DNA of 64,000 nucleotides from assembly GCA_020809705.1 (NCBI GenBank), contig CP085831.1, forward strand, positions 124,001 through 188,000, written 5' to 3'. The stretch comes from Calonectria ilicicola (lineage: Eukaryota > Ascomycota > Sordariomycetes > Hypocreales > Nectriaceae). The stretch's first letter is position 1. Each line of letters starts with the position of its first letter. The translations under genes and the position numbers were made by a program. Of the stretch, positions 1 to 11,538 are shown in pieces. The notes below the pieces were generated by a model, which saw nothing but the letters and a program-made list of their open reading frames with translations, did no database searches and was not told the origin of the DNA.

Positions 1-468
1 TGGGTACCAATTCAGAAAGAAGCCACTATCCAGGGTAAACGTATCTGAACCCGATGTGCCTTGAGAAGAACAATGCAGTTTGTTGTTGGGTCGAAGACTG
101 CAAATAAGGCAAACGTAACCGTCACCTGTATCGTCACGGGAGAACCCAACTACTCCTGGCACTTCTGGGTTTACCATCATGTAACAGTAACCACCCCACC
201 TGAGGTATGACGAGGCAATGTCAATAGTCAATATTTCATGAGTCGAAGATTTTAGGATCAATGCAGGTTGGCCAAACCGTGGCCGTGGGAAGAGTAAAGA
301 TTGAAATAGAAACTCCAAGTCGACCGCAGGCGATGCTGTACGTGAAGCTTTGGCATACGGATGCATATTTGGGAGTCTGGGATGGAACAACCGTAGTGGC
401 AAGCATCTCTCTCCATACCCTCGTGCTCTCAAAGTTGGTTGCGGAGACCCCAACTCGTCGTGGTCCAT
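1..468 (-). CDS. Unrecognised partial ORF running off the left edge
   Basis: The minus strand has an ATG at 466-468 and stays open without a stop to base 1, at least 156 codons. I do not recognise the product. The first half is rich in Arg/Pro and could be a chance reading; the second half, from about base 250 downward, has more ordinary protein composition with a few Cys (a WGGYCYMM stretch and CLICSLRP). Two other frames are also open over 236-524, so the true frame or an intron here is uncertain. No partner or pathway can be assigned. Confidence 0.3.
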   Translation of the reverse strand, partial: MDHDELGSPQPTLRARGYGERCLPLRLFHPRLPNMHPYAKASRTASPAVDLEFLFQSLLFPRPRFGQPALILKSSTHEILTIDIASSYLRWGGYCYMMVNPEVPGVVGFSRDDTGDGYVCLICSLRPNNKLHCSSQGTSGSDTFTLDSGFFLNWYP

Positions 469-985
469 CCAGCCACAACCTTTTGACAAGTATGGTTAGC
501 CAACGATGCAGAGGGGTAATCTGATAAGCAACTCAGATGACTGTAATGTTCGTTCACTGAGTAATTAACCTATACTTTCGGAAAACGCCTAATATTAAGT
601 AAGCGATTTTGCGGTGGGATTTTGATCTGTATTTTTCTAAATTCTTTTTCTTTTCTAAACTAGATCCAATTAATATTGTAATTTTATAATTGCATAAAGA
701 TTTACAAGATGGGTATAGGCTAGGTATACACACGTAATCACTAGACAAAATAATCTGTGGATTATGATAAATAAATTGCCGAGCTAAATCTGTTCTAATA
801 TGTAAATACAAGGAAACGAATTAGCGCCAAGCCAGCTATAGCTAAGGCACTTTCCATCTGTCTATAGAGCCTGGCGACTATCATTTTCATCGCAGCTTCT
901 TCTCACTTATATCTCAAGGGTCCACGGAGATAATGGGAATTGGCACGAACTTGCCTTCGTATCTAGCTTGGGAGTGCGCAGGTAA
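469..985. other. AT-rich intergenic stretch
   Basis: Low-complexity AT-rich sequence, strongest from 560 to 800, between the left-edge ORF and the 3' end of the P450 gene. Nothing recognisable is seen in it. Confidence 0.5.
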
Positions 986-3079
986 TTATCCAATACGTAC
1001 TAAAAGCCCTTTAGCACCGTGCTTCTGAAAGCCCACATCACTGTCTCGAATTGGAACAATATCTGTCTCATCACACTCTAAACTCAATGCATGAGCACCG
1101 GGGCGAAATATGACACCCAAGAATATATACATTTCGGCCCAAGCGAGACTAAAGACACACAGCGATTAGTCTATGATTACTTTTGGAGGGATTGGCATCT
1201 GAAATGTGCCCTTACTTGGAACCTAAACAATTTCGTGACCCTCTCACCAATGGCACGAGGTTTCGGTTCATACGGGGATCATAGGCACCCAACCAGCGCT
1301 CGGGCTTGAACGCGTATGGTTCTGGATATACATCTGGATCCATGTGCATATGACATATGTGCATTCCAACTGGAGTCTGTTTGAAAGTCGATCAGAAATA
1401 GCTCTGCGTATGGATTTCCGAGTGAAATGAATGATGGCTCACATTTTTGGGAATAGTCCATTGTTTGTACTGCAAATCAACATCTGGTGAGATGCGGGTA
1501 TTGCGCCTCATGAAACGGGCAAGCCTTTAGATTCTTGTGTTAGCAAAGTTTCCTGACGTAAGAATGAGACTGGAAGCAAACCGTAAGCCTTCTTTGATAC
1601 ACCCTACAAAGTAAGGTACTTTCTCCAGGTCAGACCAGCGAGGAACAGTCTCTGGATAGCACGCCGTGATAGGAGCAAGGTCCACATGGAGTCGGCTTTT
1701 TATATCAGGGTTTCGGAGGACAAAGTATGTAATAAGCGACATTGTTCCTGCAGTAGTGATTGTCCCAGCTGCCAGAAGGGCGAATGCTTCTCTGTTTAGC
1801 CGACTAGTCTCCTTTTCCGGCTCTGGGAGATCACTCCTCAGGATATGATGAAATATCGAAGCTTTGTCCTGTTTATAATCAGATTGGGCGGCCATATCCT
1901 TCTTGATTACTTCGATCTGCCCTTCACTAAACTACCGATCTCGTTCAGCCCGTGCATATATGGGAAATTAAAAGAAATAAATGAAAATATGCAACTCACT
2001 AGATGGAAAATTCTGAGACCCGCCAGCTGGGGGTTCAGTGCCCTTAGCATCCATATCGGAAGCAGTCTCATAATCCTATTATGCAAATTGTTAGTGAACG
2101 AGTGGCATTTTGAGGGTGTATTATTTCATGTTAGGTCTCTTACCTATTAATCCACGGAAAATTGCGAACATATGGGACCATAGCCAAAATGCTCATCAGC
2201 GAGTTGTGCCTGCCATTTAGTGGTTATTCTCTGGTTTATTGCGGATAGTCATTTGTGCCCTGAAGCGCCTTACCATGCAGGGTTAAATCCAGATTCTTGA
2301 ATCAACTCCGGATTCTTACCGCAAGCGAATTGAGCTGCGAGGTCGCCAGTAACGCAAGAGAAAGCGTGGTCGAGCGCCACGACTTGATTGGTTCCACGTA
2401 GATTCTGTAGTTTCTGGTCTAGGCTCCTCGCCTCCTGATGGATCCTGGACTCCATACTTGTAACACTTTGCCTGGAGAAGAAATTTTCTACCGCCTTCCG
2501 TCGCATCTGATGTAGTTCGTGCTGGCTCGTTGTTGCGATGGCATCTGTTTCATAACACAGCCGATCCGTCAGAGCGATTCATTACTCAACTATCACACGG
2601 GCCAGTTGTTCTCTTACCTGACATTCCAAGACCAGCACGCATTCCAGAAACGGTGTGTGTTCTTCTCTTACCAGCTGGAACGTAGAGTTGATTGTAAAAC
2701 TCAGCATCTTGGATGACCAGCTCTCGAGGGTTGATGCGCACAATAGGTCCTGTCCCACATTAGACTGTGGTTCTATCTGGCTGGGGTATGAATATAGAGC
2801 CTTGCCATATTTTTCGTGCATTCCTTTGACAACATCAGGAAACTGCGCATTCCAGATATCCCAGAAGCCCTCGTACCATGACGTCGCAGCAGCAAGCTTT
2901 GGGCCAGGGAACTTTGCAAGGGGAGAAAAGTACAGGCGGTAGATGGTGATGTAAATTCGGTGCGTGACGATGACAGCCAGTAGATGATACATCAAGTCCC
3001 ATGGACTGGTGACATGGAATAATTTCATTGCTCCATTAGACATCTTGTACACACAAACTGTAGTTGCGCCCTGATTCAT
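986..3079 (-). CDS. Cytochrome P450 monooxygenase, 9 exons, 516 aa
   Basis: A microsomal-type P450 that probably oxidises the terpenoid made by the neighbouring cyclase. Exons by splice consensus and frame: 3079-2806, 2749-2618, 2544-2274, 2209-2144, 2066-2000, 1916-1582, 1524-1443, 1376-1216, 1148-986, totalling 1551 nt. Visible landmarks are an N-terminal hydrophobic anchor followed by the FPGPK hinge, an I-helix AGTITT, the K-helix EGLR (ExxR), a PERW box (FKPERW) and the heme loop RGSRNCLG followed by SNLAWAE. The usual first Phe of the heme motif is Leu here ([11 protein letters not shown]). Intron 1 (2805-2750) uses a GC donor. The family resembles fungal trichodiene-oxygenase-like P450s, but the substrate is inferred only from context. 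It is divergently transcribed from the cyclase. Confidence 0.9.
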
Positions 3080-4271
3080 CAGATCTAAAACGAAGAGAGT
3101 TGAAGAGGGGGAATAGAGATTAACAACAGCGTGTCAACCATTGGAATTAAAATCGAAGTTTGCTTGAAGGAAATATGAGAGGAATATTCTGGAGATCTGC
3201 TATTTTCCGCATGCTGTCCTCATAGCTGATAGTGTCACGACGGCTAATGTCGGCGGAATTAGGCTTGGCACCTTGTACGCAGACGAAGAGACCGAGAGAT
3301 TCTCCGCTGACGACATAATCATAAGTGGGGGTTTTTGTAACACGGCATAGTTATACAGAATATACGAGGTGAAAAATATGGTTGTGTGAGGTTTCATTGA
3401 ACTATTCAGCCCAGAAAGGGGTGGAGCCTTTCCCTATCTTGCTTTTTGTCATCATTGCTCGTATACAAGGAAGTGCTTTGGGAAGCTAGAAGCGCGTTTG
3501 CTGCTAATTATAGTTTCATAATGTAGATCAAAAAGCCTAAACGCAAAGATGTGGTAGAGCGGGATCTTTTGTTATCCTCTGACACCATCGCGCACAGGAA
3601 GTCATATAAGCTGCAAGTAAGACCAGCCAGGTTGTTGTGCACGAGCCTGACCCACCACCAGGCTGAACAATGCATATTTCTAATGCAAAGTCATAGCTCG
3701 GCGTGCGATATAATCAATGTGGCTAACATTTACGACTCTGCAACTCGTATACTCTTTGTGATACACTTGTCTTGTGTAATTGTTGCGCCATTTAGGGAGG
3801 GGCGGTGGGCCGTCGGTCCGAGCTGCGCTGGCCAGATAGTTGCTTTGTATCCTATGATTGATTGATGTTAAATAACGGTAATGTTTCAGAACTGCTGACA
3901 TGCTTATGCGGCTGAAGGGCCTGTTATCTCTGCGAGGGCTCCTTTTACCCCTGTCCCTGCTCCTCTTACCTCATCCTTCCAATAGGGAAAAGTAAAGACG
4001 CCTAGAGCGATGTTGTTGAGTGCTTCAATGACTCTGGGATGATCAGCAATTGCATTCATCTTGTGTATAGTATCTTACCAAACCATGCAGATAAGAAATG
4101 ATGCACATTCCAGCTTGTGGCCTAGACATAGGCCTAAGCGAGCTGACTTCAGGGCCCCTTTCTGGGACGCCAACATCTATAAAGGCCGGACACTAGGATG
4201 TCTAAATTCCTTTGCCGCAATATCTACAGGGAACTCTACAATCACATTATATCCTCACCCAGACTTTCAAA
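3080..4271. promoter_or_regulatory. Divergent promoter region between P450 and terpene cyclase
   Basis: About 1.2 kb without a credible gene separates the two divergently transcribed cluster genes, so it should carry both promoters. Short ORFs on each strand show no family resemblance. A TATA element close to the cyclase is listed separately. Confidence 0.5.
4177..4183 (+). promoter_or_regulatory. TATA box of the terpene cyclase gene
   Basis: CTATAAAGG lies about 90 bp upstream of the chosen ATG at 4272, a normal spacing for a fungal core promoter. Confidence 0.5.
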
Positions 4272-5963
4272 ATGAAACCAGCCTTCAAGGCTGTCATCTT
4301 CGACCTCGGCGGCGTTCTCCTTGAATGGGATCGCCACAAAGTCACATCTATAACACCTGAGCAGTTTTTGGCCATCAGTAATTCTATCACCTGGCAGAAA
4401 TTGGAAAAAGGGAAGATGACGCTCAAGGAATCCTGCGAGGTGAGTCCTGATTCGCAAGATGTCGTGCAATCAAGCGCCTAAACGTGGTATTTGGACAGCA
4501 TTTTGGCTCAATGCTCAGTATTAAGCCGTGCCTGATTGAAGAATCACTCGAAGAGGCACAAAAGTCTTTGAAGGTTGTTCAGCCGATGGTAGATGTTATA
4601 CGCGAAATCAAGTCCTCTCACGCTGAACTTCAGGTACACGCCATGTCGAACATATCAAAGGTAAGGGGCATCCATCTTCATACGTAACCTCGTACATATA
4701 CTGAACAGAACATCCAAACAGGAACACTTTGAGACTGTGCGCCGGGATCTTGACTTGCCTTGGTTGGAGTTTGCCAACATATTTGCCTCAGGACATGTAG
4801 GTGCCCGGAAGCCCGAGCTCTCTTTTTGGCACAGTGTCATTGAGAAAATTGGCGTGGAACCCAATGAGGTTATCATGGTAGATGATACAGTCGAGAACAT
4901 CTGCGCAGCTCGGTCGCTAGGTATTCACGGGATATTAGTTGACCCCAAACATCCAGAGAAAGCGACAGCAGCTTTGCGCAACATCCTTCAAGACACCCTT
5001 GGGCGAGCTAAGGCGTATTTGAAAGCCAACGCTGGGGAACATCATAGCGTCATCTGGGGCCACGAAGAGGTCGTATTGAAGGATAACTTTTCTCAATTGA
5101 TGATATGGGAGCTAACCAACGATGTGGATCTCATCTACCTTCGTTGGCCTTCTGGTGCGACACAAGGCAACGGGAAGTTTGCGAATGATAGTGTCGACGG
5201 GAAAACAGCCTCTATGTCACTCGTTCCAACCAACGGCGATGTTGAACACAATGTCCAATACGGCCTGTGGAACTACTTTTGCGAGACGCCAATCTTGACG
5301 ACTAAGGTCTTCCCTCCTGATGCTGATACAACATCGACTGCTTATATTTCGCTCCCCGAGGCATATCTATCTTATGTCGCGAATCCTCGTCTCATTCTGG
5401 AGAGAATTGCCGTGAATAGAGATGTTGATGGCATTATTCAAACTTACTTTGCTACAGACAGACCTCGTACAGCTCCGGAAGTATGCTGTAATGTCCTGCG
5501 GGCATTCTACCGTTTCGGGTGTGGTGGCGACCCGCGACTGCAAGACACCAAAAAATGGGTTGTTGACTGCGTCCAAAACGAGGCATGCGCTGATGGGAGT
5601 CGGCACTATACTACCCTTGAGAGCTTTCTCTATTGCGTCGCCCGCTTGTACAAGGAGTGCGGGACAGATCCATTGAGGGAACAGCTGAAGCCTGTCAAGA
5701 TGAAGCTCGAGGAGCGCATCGGCATGCCCGCCAACCCAATGGCCATTGCGCAACGCATCTTTGCGTGCCAAGAGGTTGGGGTGAGCGTAAGCCTTTACCG
5801 CAAGGACTTAAAACACTTCATGTCTCTGCAGGAGAACGATGGGGGTTGGCCAGCCGGGCATTTTTGCTGCTATGGTAGAACCAGGGATATGATTGGCAAT
5901 CGTGGACTTACGACTGCTCTGGCGGTTGCAATCATGTGCCACGAAGAGGAAAATGCAGAATAG
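4272..5963 (+). CDS. HAD-fused class II terpene cyclase, drimane-synthase type
   Basis: Three exons (4272-4439, 4499-4660, 4722-5963) give 523 aa. The N-terminal ~220 residues are HAD-like: FDLGGVLLEW is motif I with the nucleophile Asp but Gly at the second Asp position, MSNIS sits at motif II, GARKPE at the Lys motif and VDDTVENI at the acidic motif. The C-terminal part is a terpene-synthase beta-type domain carrying DADTT, the DxDTT class II protonation motif, and a QENDGGW element typical of cyclase repeats. This architecture is that of the fungal and bacterial enzymes that protonate farnesyl diphosphate to drimanyl diphosphate or drimenol (AstC, DrtB, bacterial drimenol synthases). The start at 4272 puts the HAD motif close to the N terminus; an in-frame ATG at 4212 is less likely. 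Product identity is inferred. Confidence 0.85.
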
Positions 5964-6755
5964 TTTATTTATTTTCAAGAGTAGATAGATTTATTCTGAG
6001 AATCTTGTTGCTGATCAAAATGCATTTTGAGCCAATTTGGAATCGGAGTCGCACTTTTTTGCTCAATGTGAAGGATGTCCAAAAAATGGCATGACATGTT
6101 TGTTTCATGAGTATTCAACTGTTGCCAATATGATTACCATATGAGATTTGCAAAAGCTTCACGCAAACTAAGCTAGCGGCATATTGAGGGTGGGTATGGA
6201 ATTGCCCCCCTTAGCTTGTGGGATTGGGTCATGTCCACCGCGAATCGCGTCTTGCGCGGGACTTCTTCGGAGCTGAGTAACTCTAGGCACCGCCATGACC
6301 TGATAATATATGTGCTTATGGTTACGCAAATAAAGAGCTGAGGTTAGTGAGCGACCTGGACTAGCATTGTGCGACTCATAATGCGACTTGCTCAGGCTGA
6401 CTCGGGTGTCGTATAGTGAAAGCATGCCGCTTGGCGCCAAGGTCGCACAACAAAGACCATTTTTCAGCTAGAACAATTCGGTTCGCTTTTGCTATCTCCT
6501 CATGCACGGACACGGAGTTACCCAACTTCTCCGACTTGGTTGCATGTTATTCTGGAATCTGATTAGGCAAACCCCACGATATACCAGCTGCCGGGAATGC
6601 AGACTTGAATGGACTTTGTTGAGTTTTTCACACTAAACTCCGAATACATGAGAATCAAAATACATAAAAGCTTGTCTGAGAATGCCTTGCAAGCTAGATG
6701 AATACACTCTCCAAGTCTCTATCTAAAAACCACTAGCACACATCAAACAGCAAAT
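5964..6755. other. Intergenic, cyclase to SDR
   Basis: Holds the cyclase 3' UTR and the SDR promoter. No credible gene is seen; the short minus-strand ORF at 6168-6440 has no family features. Confidence 0.5.
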
Positions 6756-7797
6756 ATGGAAACTCCCAACGCCGCGCCGTATAAGCTGCCATCAGATGCC
6801 GTCTGGTTCGGTAAGTGAGCCCCGTTGGCACATTCGTACCAATTTAACAACCGCTGACTTTCTGCTCAAAAGTTTCTGGCTGCTCTTCTGGCATTGGCCA
6901 GTCACTGGCCCAACTAGTTGCGAAAACGACCAACCGTGTCGTAGCCACGGCGCGAGATCCACAGGCACTGTCAGCCATCCCGGACAGCCCAAACGTCTTG
7001 AAGCTCCAGCTGGACGTCTGCTCTGTATCCTCGATAGAGGCATCCCTTGCTGCTACACTGGACAAGTGGGGTAGAATTGACATTGTCGTGAATAACGCGG
7101 GCTACACGCTTGCTGGCGATGCCGAAGGCGCTGGAGATGGTGAGGCACGTGCCGTTATGGACACCAACTTCTGGGGCATGGTAGACATCACCAAGAGGGT
7201 TCTCGGGATAATGAGGGATCAAAATCCCAAAAATGGCCAACAGGGTGGCGTCATAATCAACGTCAGTTCCATCGGTGGTTGGTCTGGCTTCCCTGGTCAG
7301 TCGTTTTACCATGCGAGCAAGTTTGCCATGGAAGGGTGGACTGAGGCTGTGTCCAAGGAATTGCCTGACGCATGGAACAGTAAGCCTTTACAGTTGCGGC
7401 TGGATCCTGCAAATAGCTGACCCATTTGCCAGTTCACCTGAGCCTCGTCGAGCCTGGCGGTGTCAAGACCAACTACGCGACCTCATCCTTGAGGCACATG
7501 GAGAAGCGCCACCCGGCTTACACAGATGCTGGCTTCCCCACCAACACGATGCTGAGCTACATTATGAGTGATCAAGGGCGCAGCACTTGGTCAGAACCTT
7601 CGGATCTCGCTGCGGCCATATACGCTGTAGTTAGTTGTGAAAAGCGTGTTCCGGTTCGAGTCCCTCTTGGTCCTGACGCATGGGGCTTGTTGAACATGGA
7701 TCTTGAGAATATCAAGAAGGACTTGGAGGAGTTCAAGGATATCTCTCTTGGTCTTGGCGATGCCAAGCAGCTCGAGGCCATCAACTTTTTAAAGTAG
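6756..7797 (+). CDS. Classical short-chain dehydrogenase/reductase (SDR)
   Basis: Three exons (6756-6810, 6873-7379, 7433-7797) encode a soluble NAD(P)-dependent oxidoreductase of about 308 aa. The cofactor motif reads VSGCSSGIG, followed by NNAG, a Ser in INVSSIGG and the catalytic YHASK. The C-terminal EPGGVKTNY is the usual PG loop. The gene sits between the terpene cyclase and the FAD oxidase on the same strand, so oxidation of a drimane alcohol is a reasonable but unproven role. Length and motif spacing are normal for the family. Confidence 0.9.
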
Positions 7798-9137
7798 GCT
7801 AGTTTACCATGTGATAAACATGATGTATCTTCGTTTTCAAGCTACATTCCTGAAATAAACGTTTGAAAACGTTAATATATCAACTGTGCCGTATCAGCTG
7901 TTTAGTTTAACCCCACACACCCTTTCCGTCAATCCGTTTTAAATTAACCAAGCCAATCCTCCGAATTCACAGAATGGACAATTTCTTAGACTAGATTTCG
8001 AATCATTAACTGATCCATGACTAGTGGCAATGATCAAAGCAAGGTTGAATGTGAATTTAAAATGAGAGAATATCGTAGATTTCAAAACTAAACATCCACG
8101 GGAAAGGAAAACCCCACCCACACAACGCAAAGCCAAAAGCTAAGGTGGTCAATATGATAAGATGAAGATGGTGAATCTCAGCCAAATGCGCTAAAATTCC
8201 TATCATACGCTGGTTATACTTGAGGCTATTATTAATTTTTGCGACCTCTACCAAGGACACCCTACTTCCCACAAGCCGTATTTTCCAAGAACGGCAACTA
8301 AATCCGTGAAGGGACTTGGCTGACGGCAATGTGTCATTGTGTCACGCAAAGATGCATGTCAGATCTCAAGCACCGGTTACCTTTCGGTGATAAGGTATGC
8401 CCGTGAGAAATACGAGCAAGCTTGCATGTTGCATAATCTATCTTTGGGATTGTCGCATTGTGATTTCCCAACCACGCTCGCAACAGGTATCCGCATGTTC
8501 CAATTATGTATCGATAGTCGTAATATGGTCAGCTCAGCTGAACATACCTCGGTCTCAGCTGATGAGGATCAGGCCTTCTGGTGAAACCTCGCGTAGTCTC
8601 CTTCTCACCAGCTGCATGTACAGCCTTGTGGTTGGGATCTCTCTTATCCTGATCATCTACACCACCACGGCTGCCTGTCCTTATTTTTTGCTTCTTCAGG
8701 TAGCACTTGGCAATGAACGGGAAATTTCCCGAGGGCTAGTGCGGTGAGGCTTGTGACAACTTCGCGTATGGGTACGGTTTTCGCGCCAAGGTGCAAATCC
8801 TCGCCACCATGATGAACAAATTGACTGGGGATGAGGCAAACCAAGGCGGAATTTGTTCGAACTAGGTAGCCGAGGTGCGGAAGGAATAGTCTCAAATTGA
8901 GAACCATGAAGGTTATAAAATGCCCCATGGAACGAGCAGATAAGTTGAAGGATTTGTGACAGCAACCAGTTATCGAAATCATTACCAGGCAGCTTGGTGA
9001 TCGAAACCAAGCAATTCCCAGACCCGCCGGCTTCAGTCGCCAAAAGAAACTCTTCGCTAAATCTTTTTGATTCGTGCATCCTTTTTATTTATCTTGTTCC
9101 TTTTCGTACAACTGCTGTTTATTTACCTCATCTGAAC
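7798..9137. other. Intergenic, SDR to FAD oxidase
   Basis: About 1.3 kb with no recognisable gene. Overlapping short ORFs on both strands look like chance readings. A TATAAAA at 8914-8920 lies 218 bp before the oxidase ATG. Confidence 0.5.
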
Positions 9138-10807
9138 ATGCTCATCAGATCAACCTCTTTTCAGGCTTTGCTAGCCGTTCTCCTATTCACGGAAAATACC
9201 CGTGCGGCGTCTAATGTGTCTTACGCAAACAGACCATGGCCTACTCAAATATCCCACCTGGTGTTTGACTCTTCATCGCCACAATTCACCAATTTAACCA
9301 CCAGGTGGTCAACCTATATGGCTCCGACTTTCGATCAAGTCTTCTTGCCCGAAAGCATTCATGAACTTTCGCAAGGTGTAAGTTGAAGCAACCAAGAGCT
9401 GCAAGCCACATGACTGAAACCTACTTTCCCTTTTAGCTGGAGTATCTAGCGGACACTGGGGAGAGTTGGCTTACAAAGTCGGGCGGCCATGGCTACTCCC
9501 CAACGCTCAGTATCATTCAAGATGCCGTGATGATCAACATGGACAAGTTTGACCAGGTTATCATGAACCCAGATCAGACAGTTACTGTAGGCTCTGGTGT
9601 GAGATTCCGCGACCTAGTCAGTACGGTCGGTGATGCAGGCAGGGAATTAAGTAAGTGCCCAAGCCTTTTAAATAACAATGTTAATAATTTCTAGCTGTGG
9701 GAGCATGTTCGTGCGTTGGCGTCATGGGCGCCACTTTGGGAGGTGGGCTTGGTCGGCTGCAAGGCCTACACGGTCTAACTAGTGATGCTCTACGCTCCGC
9801 CACCGTTGTCCTCTGGAACGGCACCACTGTGCAAGCCTCCGAGAAGGTTAATCCTGATCTTTTCTGGGGCCTCCGAGGTGCTGGACAGAACTTTGGCGTC
9901 GTTGCTGAAGCCACGTTCGAGACTTGGCCGGCCACCAACGAAGGGCTCCAGTACAACGCCGACATTACTGTGGCCGGTGACAAACTGGAAGCCGTCTTGG
10001 AGATTACCAACGAGCTCCTAGAAGAGGGAATAGATCCTGCTCTAGCCATAATGACTGCCTTTGGCTCTGATCCGGAAACTCTCAATGTTAGCATTCCTTA
10101 TGGCGCATTCTCCAGTTTTGACACAACAGCTAACTAATTTCCTTGAAACGTAGCAAGTCATCTTTATCAACATAGTCTACGCCGGGCCCAAGGAAGATGT
10201 GCAGAATGTCATGTCGCGTTATGCTCAATTAAACGGTACACTCAATGAGCAGATGGTTTCGTGGACAAACCTGACCTCTGTCGCCCTCGCTGGTATTATT
10301 GAAGCAGGATGTGCCACCGGCAGCCGCGCAAACCAATATAGCATCTTAACCAAGGTTTTGGATAAGGAGACCTTTATCGAGATATTTGAGTCTTACGCAT
10401 CCTTTGTCCATGACAATCCCGCCGCGAATAGAAGTGTCGTGTTTGTCGAGACATTTGGCCAGCAAGGCGTCCAGGCGTTGAATGACAACTATTCAGCTTT
10501 CCCGCATAGGCAAGCGTTCCACAACGCCGTAGTCTTCTCCATGGCATATTTCGATGACCAAGTCGCTGAGGCCGCGGATGCATGGGGTCTCGGTTGGCGC
10601 AATCGAGTAGCTGACGCAAACATCTCTGGTTACGAGAAAATGCATATTTACCAAAACTATGGGCATGGTGATGAACCAAAATCAGCCCTCTATGGTTATG
10701 ATCAGTGGCGACACCAACGTCTGAGTGCCCTCAAAAGCTCCTATGATCCCGAGGGCCATTTTAATGGCTATCATGCCGTTCCTGCTAATCATGAGGACTG
10801 GTCTTGA
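9138..10807 (+). CDS. Secreted FAD-linked (BBE-like) oxidoreductase, bicovalent flavin
   Basis: Four exons (9138-9377, 9437-9650, 9695-10086, 10154-10807) encode 499 aa. A hydrophobic signal peptide is followed by a PCMH-type FAD-binding domain with KSGGHGYS, whose His takes the 8-alpha link to FAD, and GACSCVGVMGATLGGG, whose Cys is placed for the 6-S-cysteinyl link. The C-terminal BBE motif reads YGYDQWRHQRLSALKSSYDPEGHFNGYHAV. Such enzymes oxidise alcohols or close rings with O2. The context suggests late oxidation of the drimane product; FAD oxidases accompany HAD cyclases in known drimane ester clusters. The start at 9138 is chosen because it opens directly into the signal peptide. Confidence 0.9.
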
Positions 10808-11175
10808 CCAAAGAGCGATCATCAAATAAATACAGTCATAATGGAGTCATTTCTTTCACCACCTGACTAGTGTTTGGCGTGATACGCTTGCAAAAGCGCA
10901 TGGCCAATTAAACATGGTTATATTTGTCATGTACATAGGATAAATAGATACTAATAAAATGGTATGTGTCTTTGGAAATCCAATTTTTACTATCATTTTG
11001 AATGTCCTAGAATGAATAATAAATGTGGCAAAGCAATAGTTGGGGGTAAAGCCATAGACGTTCTTGCTAAATGAGAATGTTGGTAATATGAAAGGTGATA
11101 GCTGACATTGTTTTAAATATTTTACTTTTTATTAGAGGTATTTTAAGGAGGTATAATAGCTATTAATATCTCATA
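10808..11175. other. AT-rich intergenic stretch
   Basis: AT-rich sequence with no ORF of note; it holds the 3' end of the FAD oxidase transcript. Confidence 0.4.
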
Positions 11176-11538
11176 TTATATAGCGGACCTCTCTAGCCAT
11201 AACAGAAATAAGACAATGTCATAACCTTGTGTCGAACATTTACGTCGACGGTATAGAAGATGCATTTGTTTGCCTTCTGGTGTGGACATGGCTCCACAAA
11301 TTCCGACGAGCAGACCAAGTCGAGCTTTTGGAAGTGGTTGTGAAATCATCAGTGTATATGGCAGTGCCTGGTTCCTAGCTACTTTCCAGAATGCAATAAT
11401 ACCTGGGCTCCATGGCTCATGTTTTACTGCTAAATGCGGCTCGTCGTGTAGGATACCGACCCAGAAAGGCGAACTGCAGATTGGTCCTTGCGGAAAGCTA
11501 AACGCGAACCTCGGCGCTAGGTACTTGATTGAGTGCAA
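11176..11538 (-). pseudogene. Remnant of a nucleoside-phosphorylase-like (PNP_UDP) domain
   Basis: The minus-strand reading contains PKARLGLLVGICGA followed by TPEGKQ. This matches the core of the phosphorylase-like domain found at the N terminus of many fungal NLR-type and ankyrin proteins (typically IRLGLLVGICGG, PEGK). Upstream it reads SPGIIAFWKVA in the place of the family's PGMGKVNAA segment. The reading stops after about 120 codons, no flanking domain is visible, and the next family segment is lost. It is best seen as a decayed fragment; the alternative is a chance ORF. Confidence 0.45.

Noticed and set aside
261..524. Plus-strand ORF of 87 codons at the left end
   Set aside because: Overlaps a longer open minus-strand frame and has no family features.
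7646..7668. GGTTCGAGTCC, a tRNA T-arm-like string
   Set aside because: It is inside the SDR coding exon and has no acceptor, D or anticodon arms around it.
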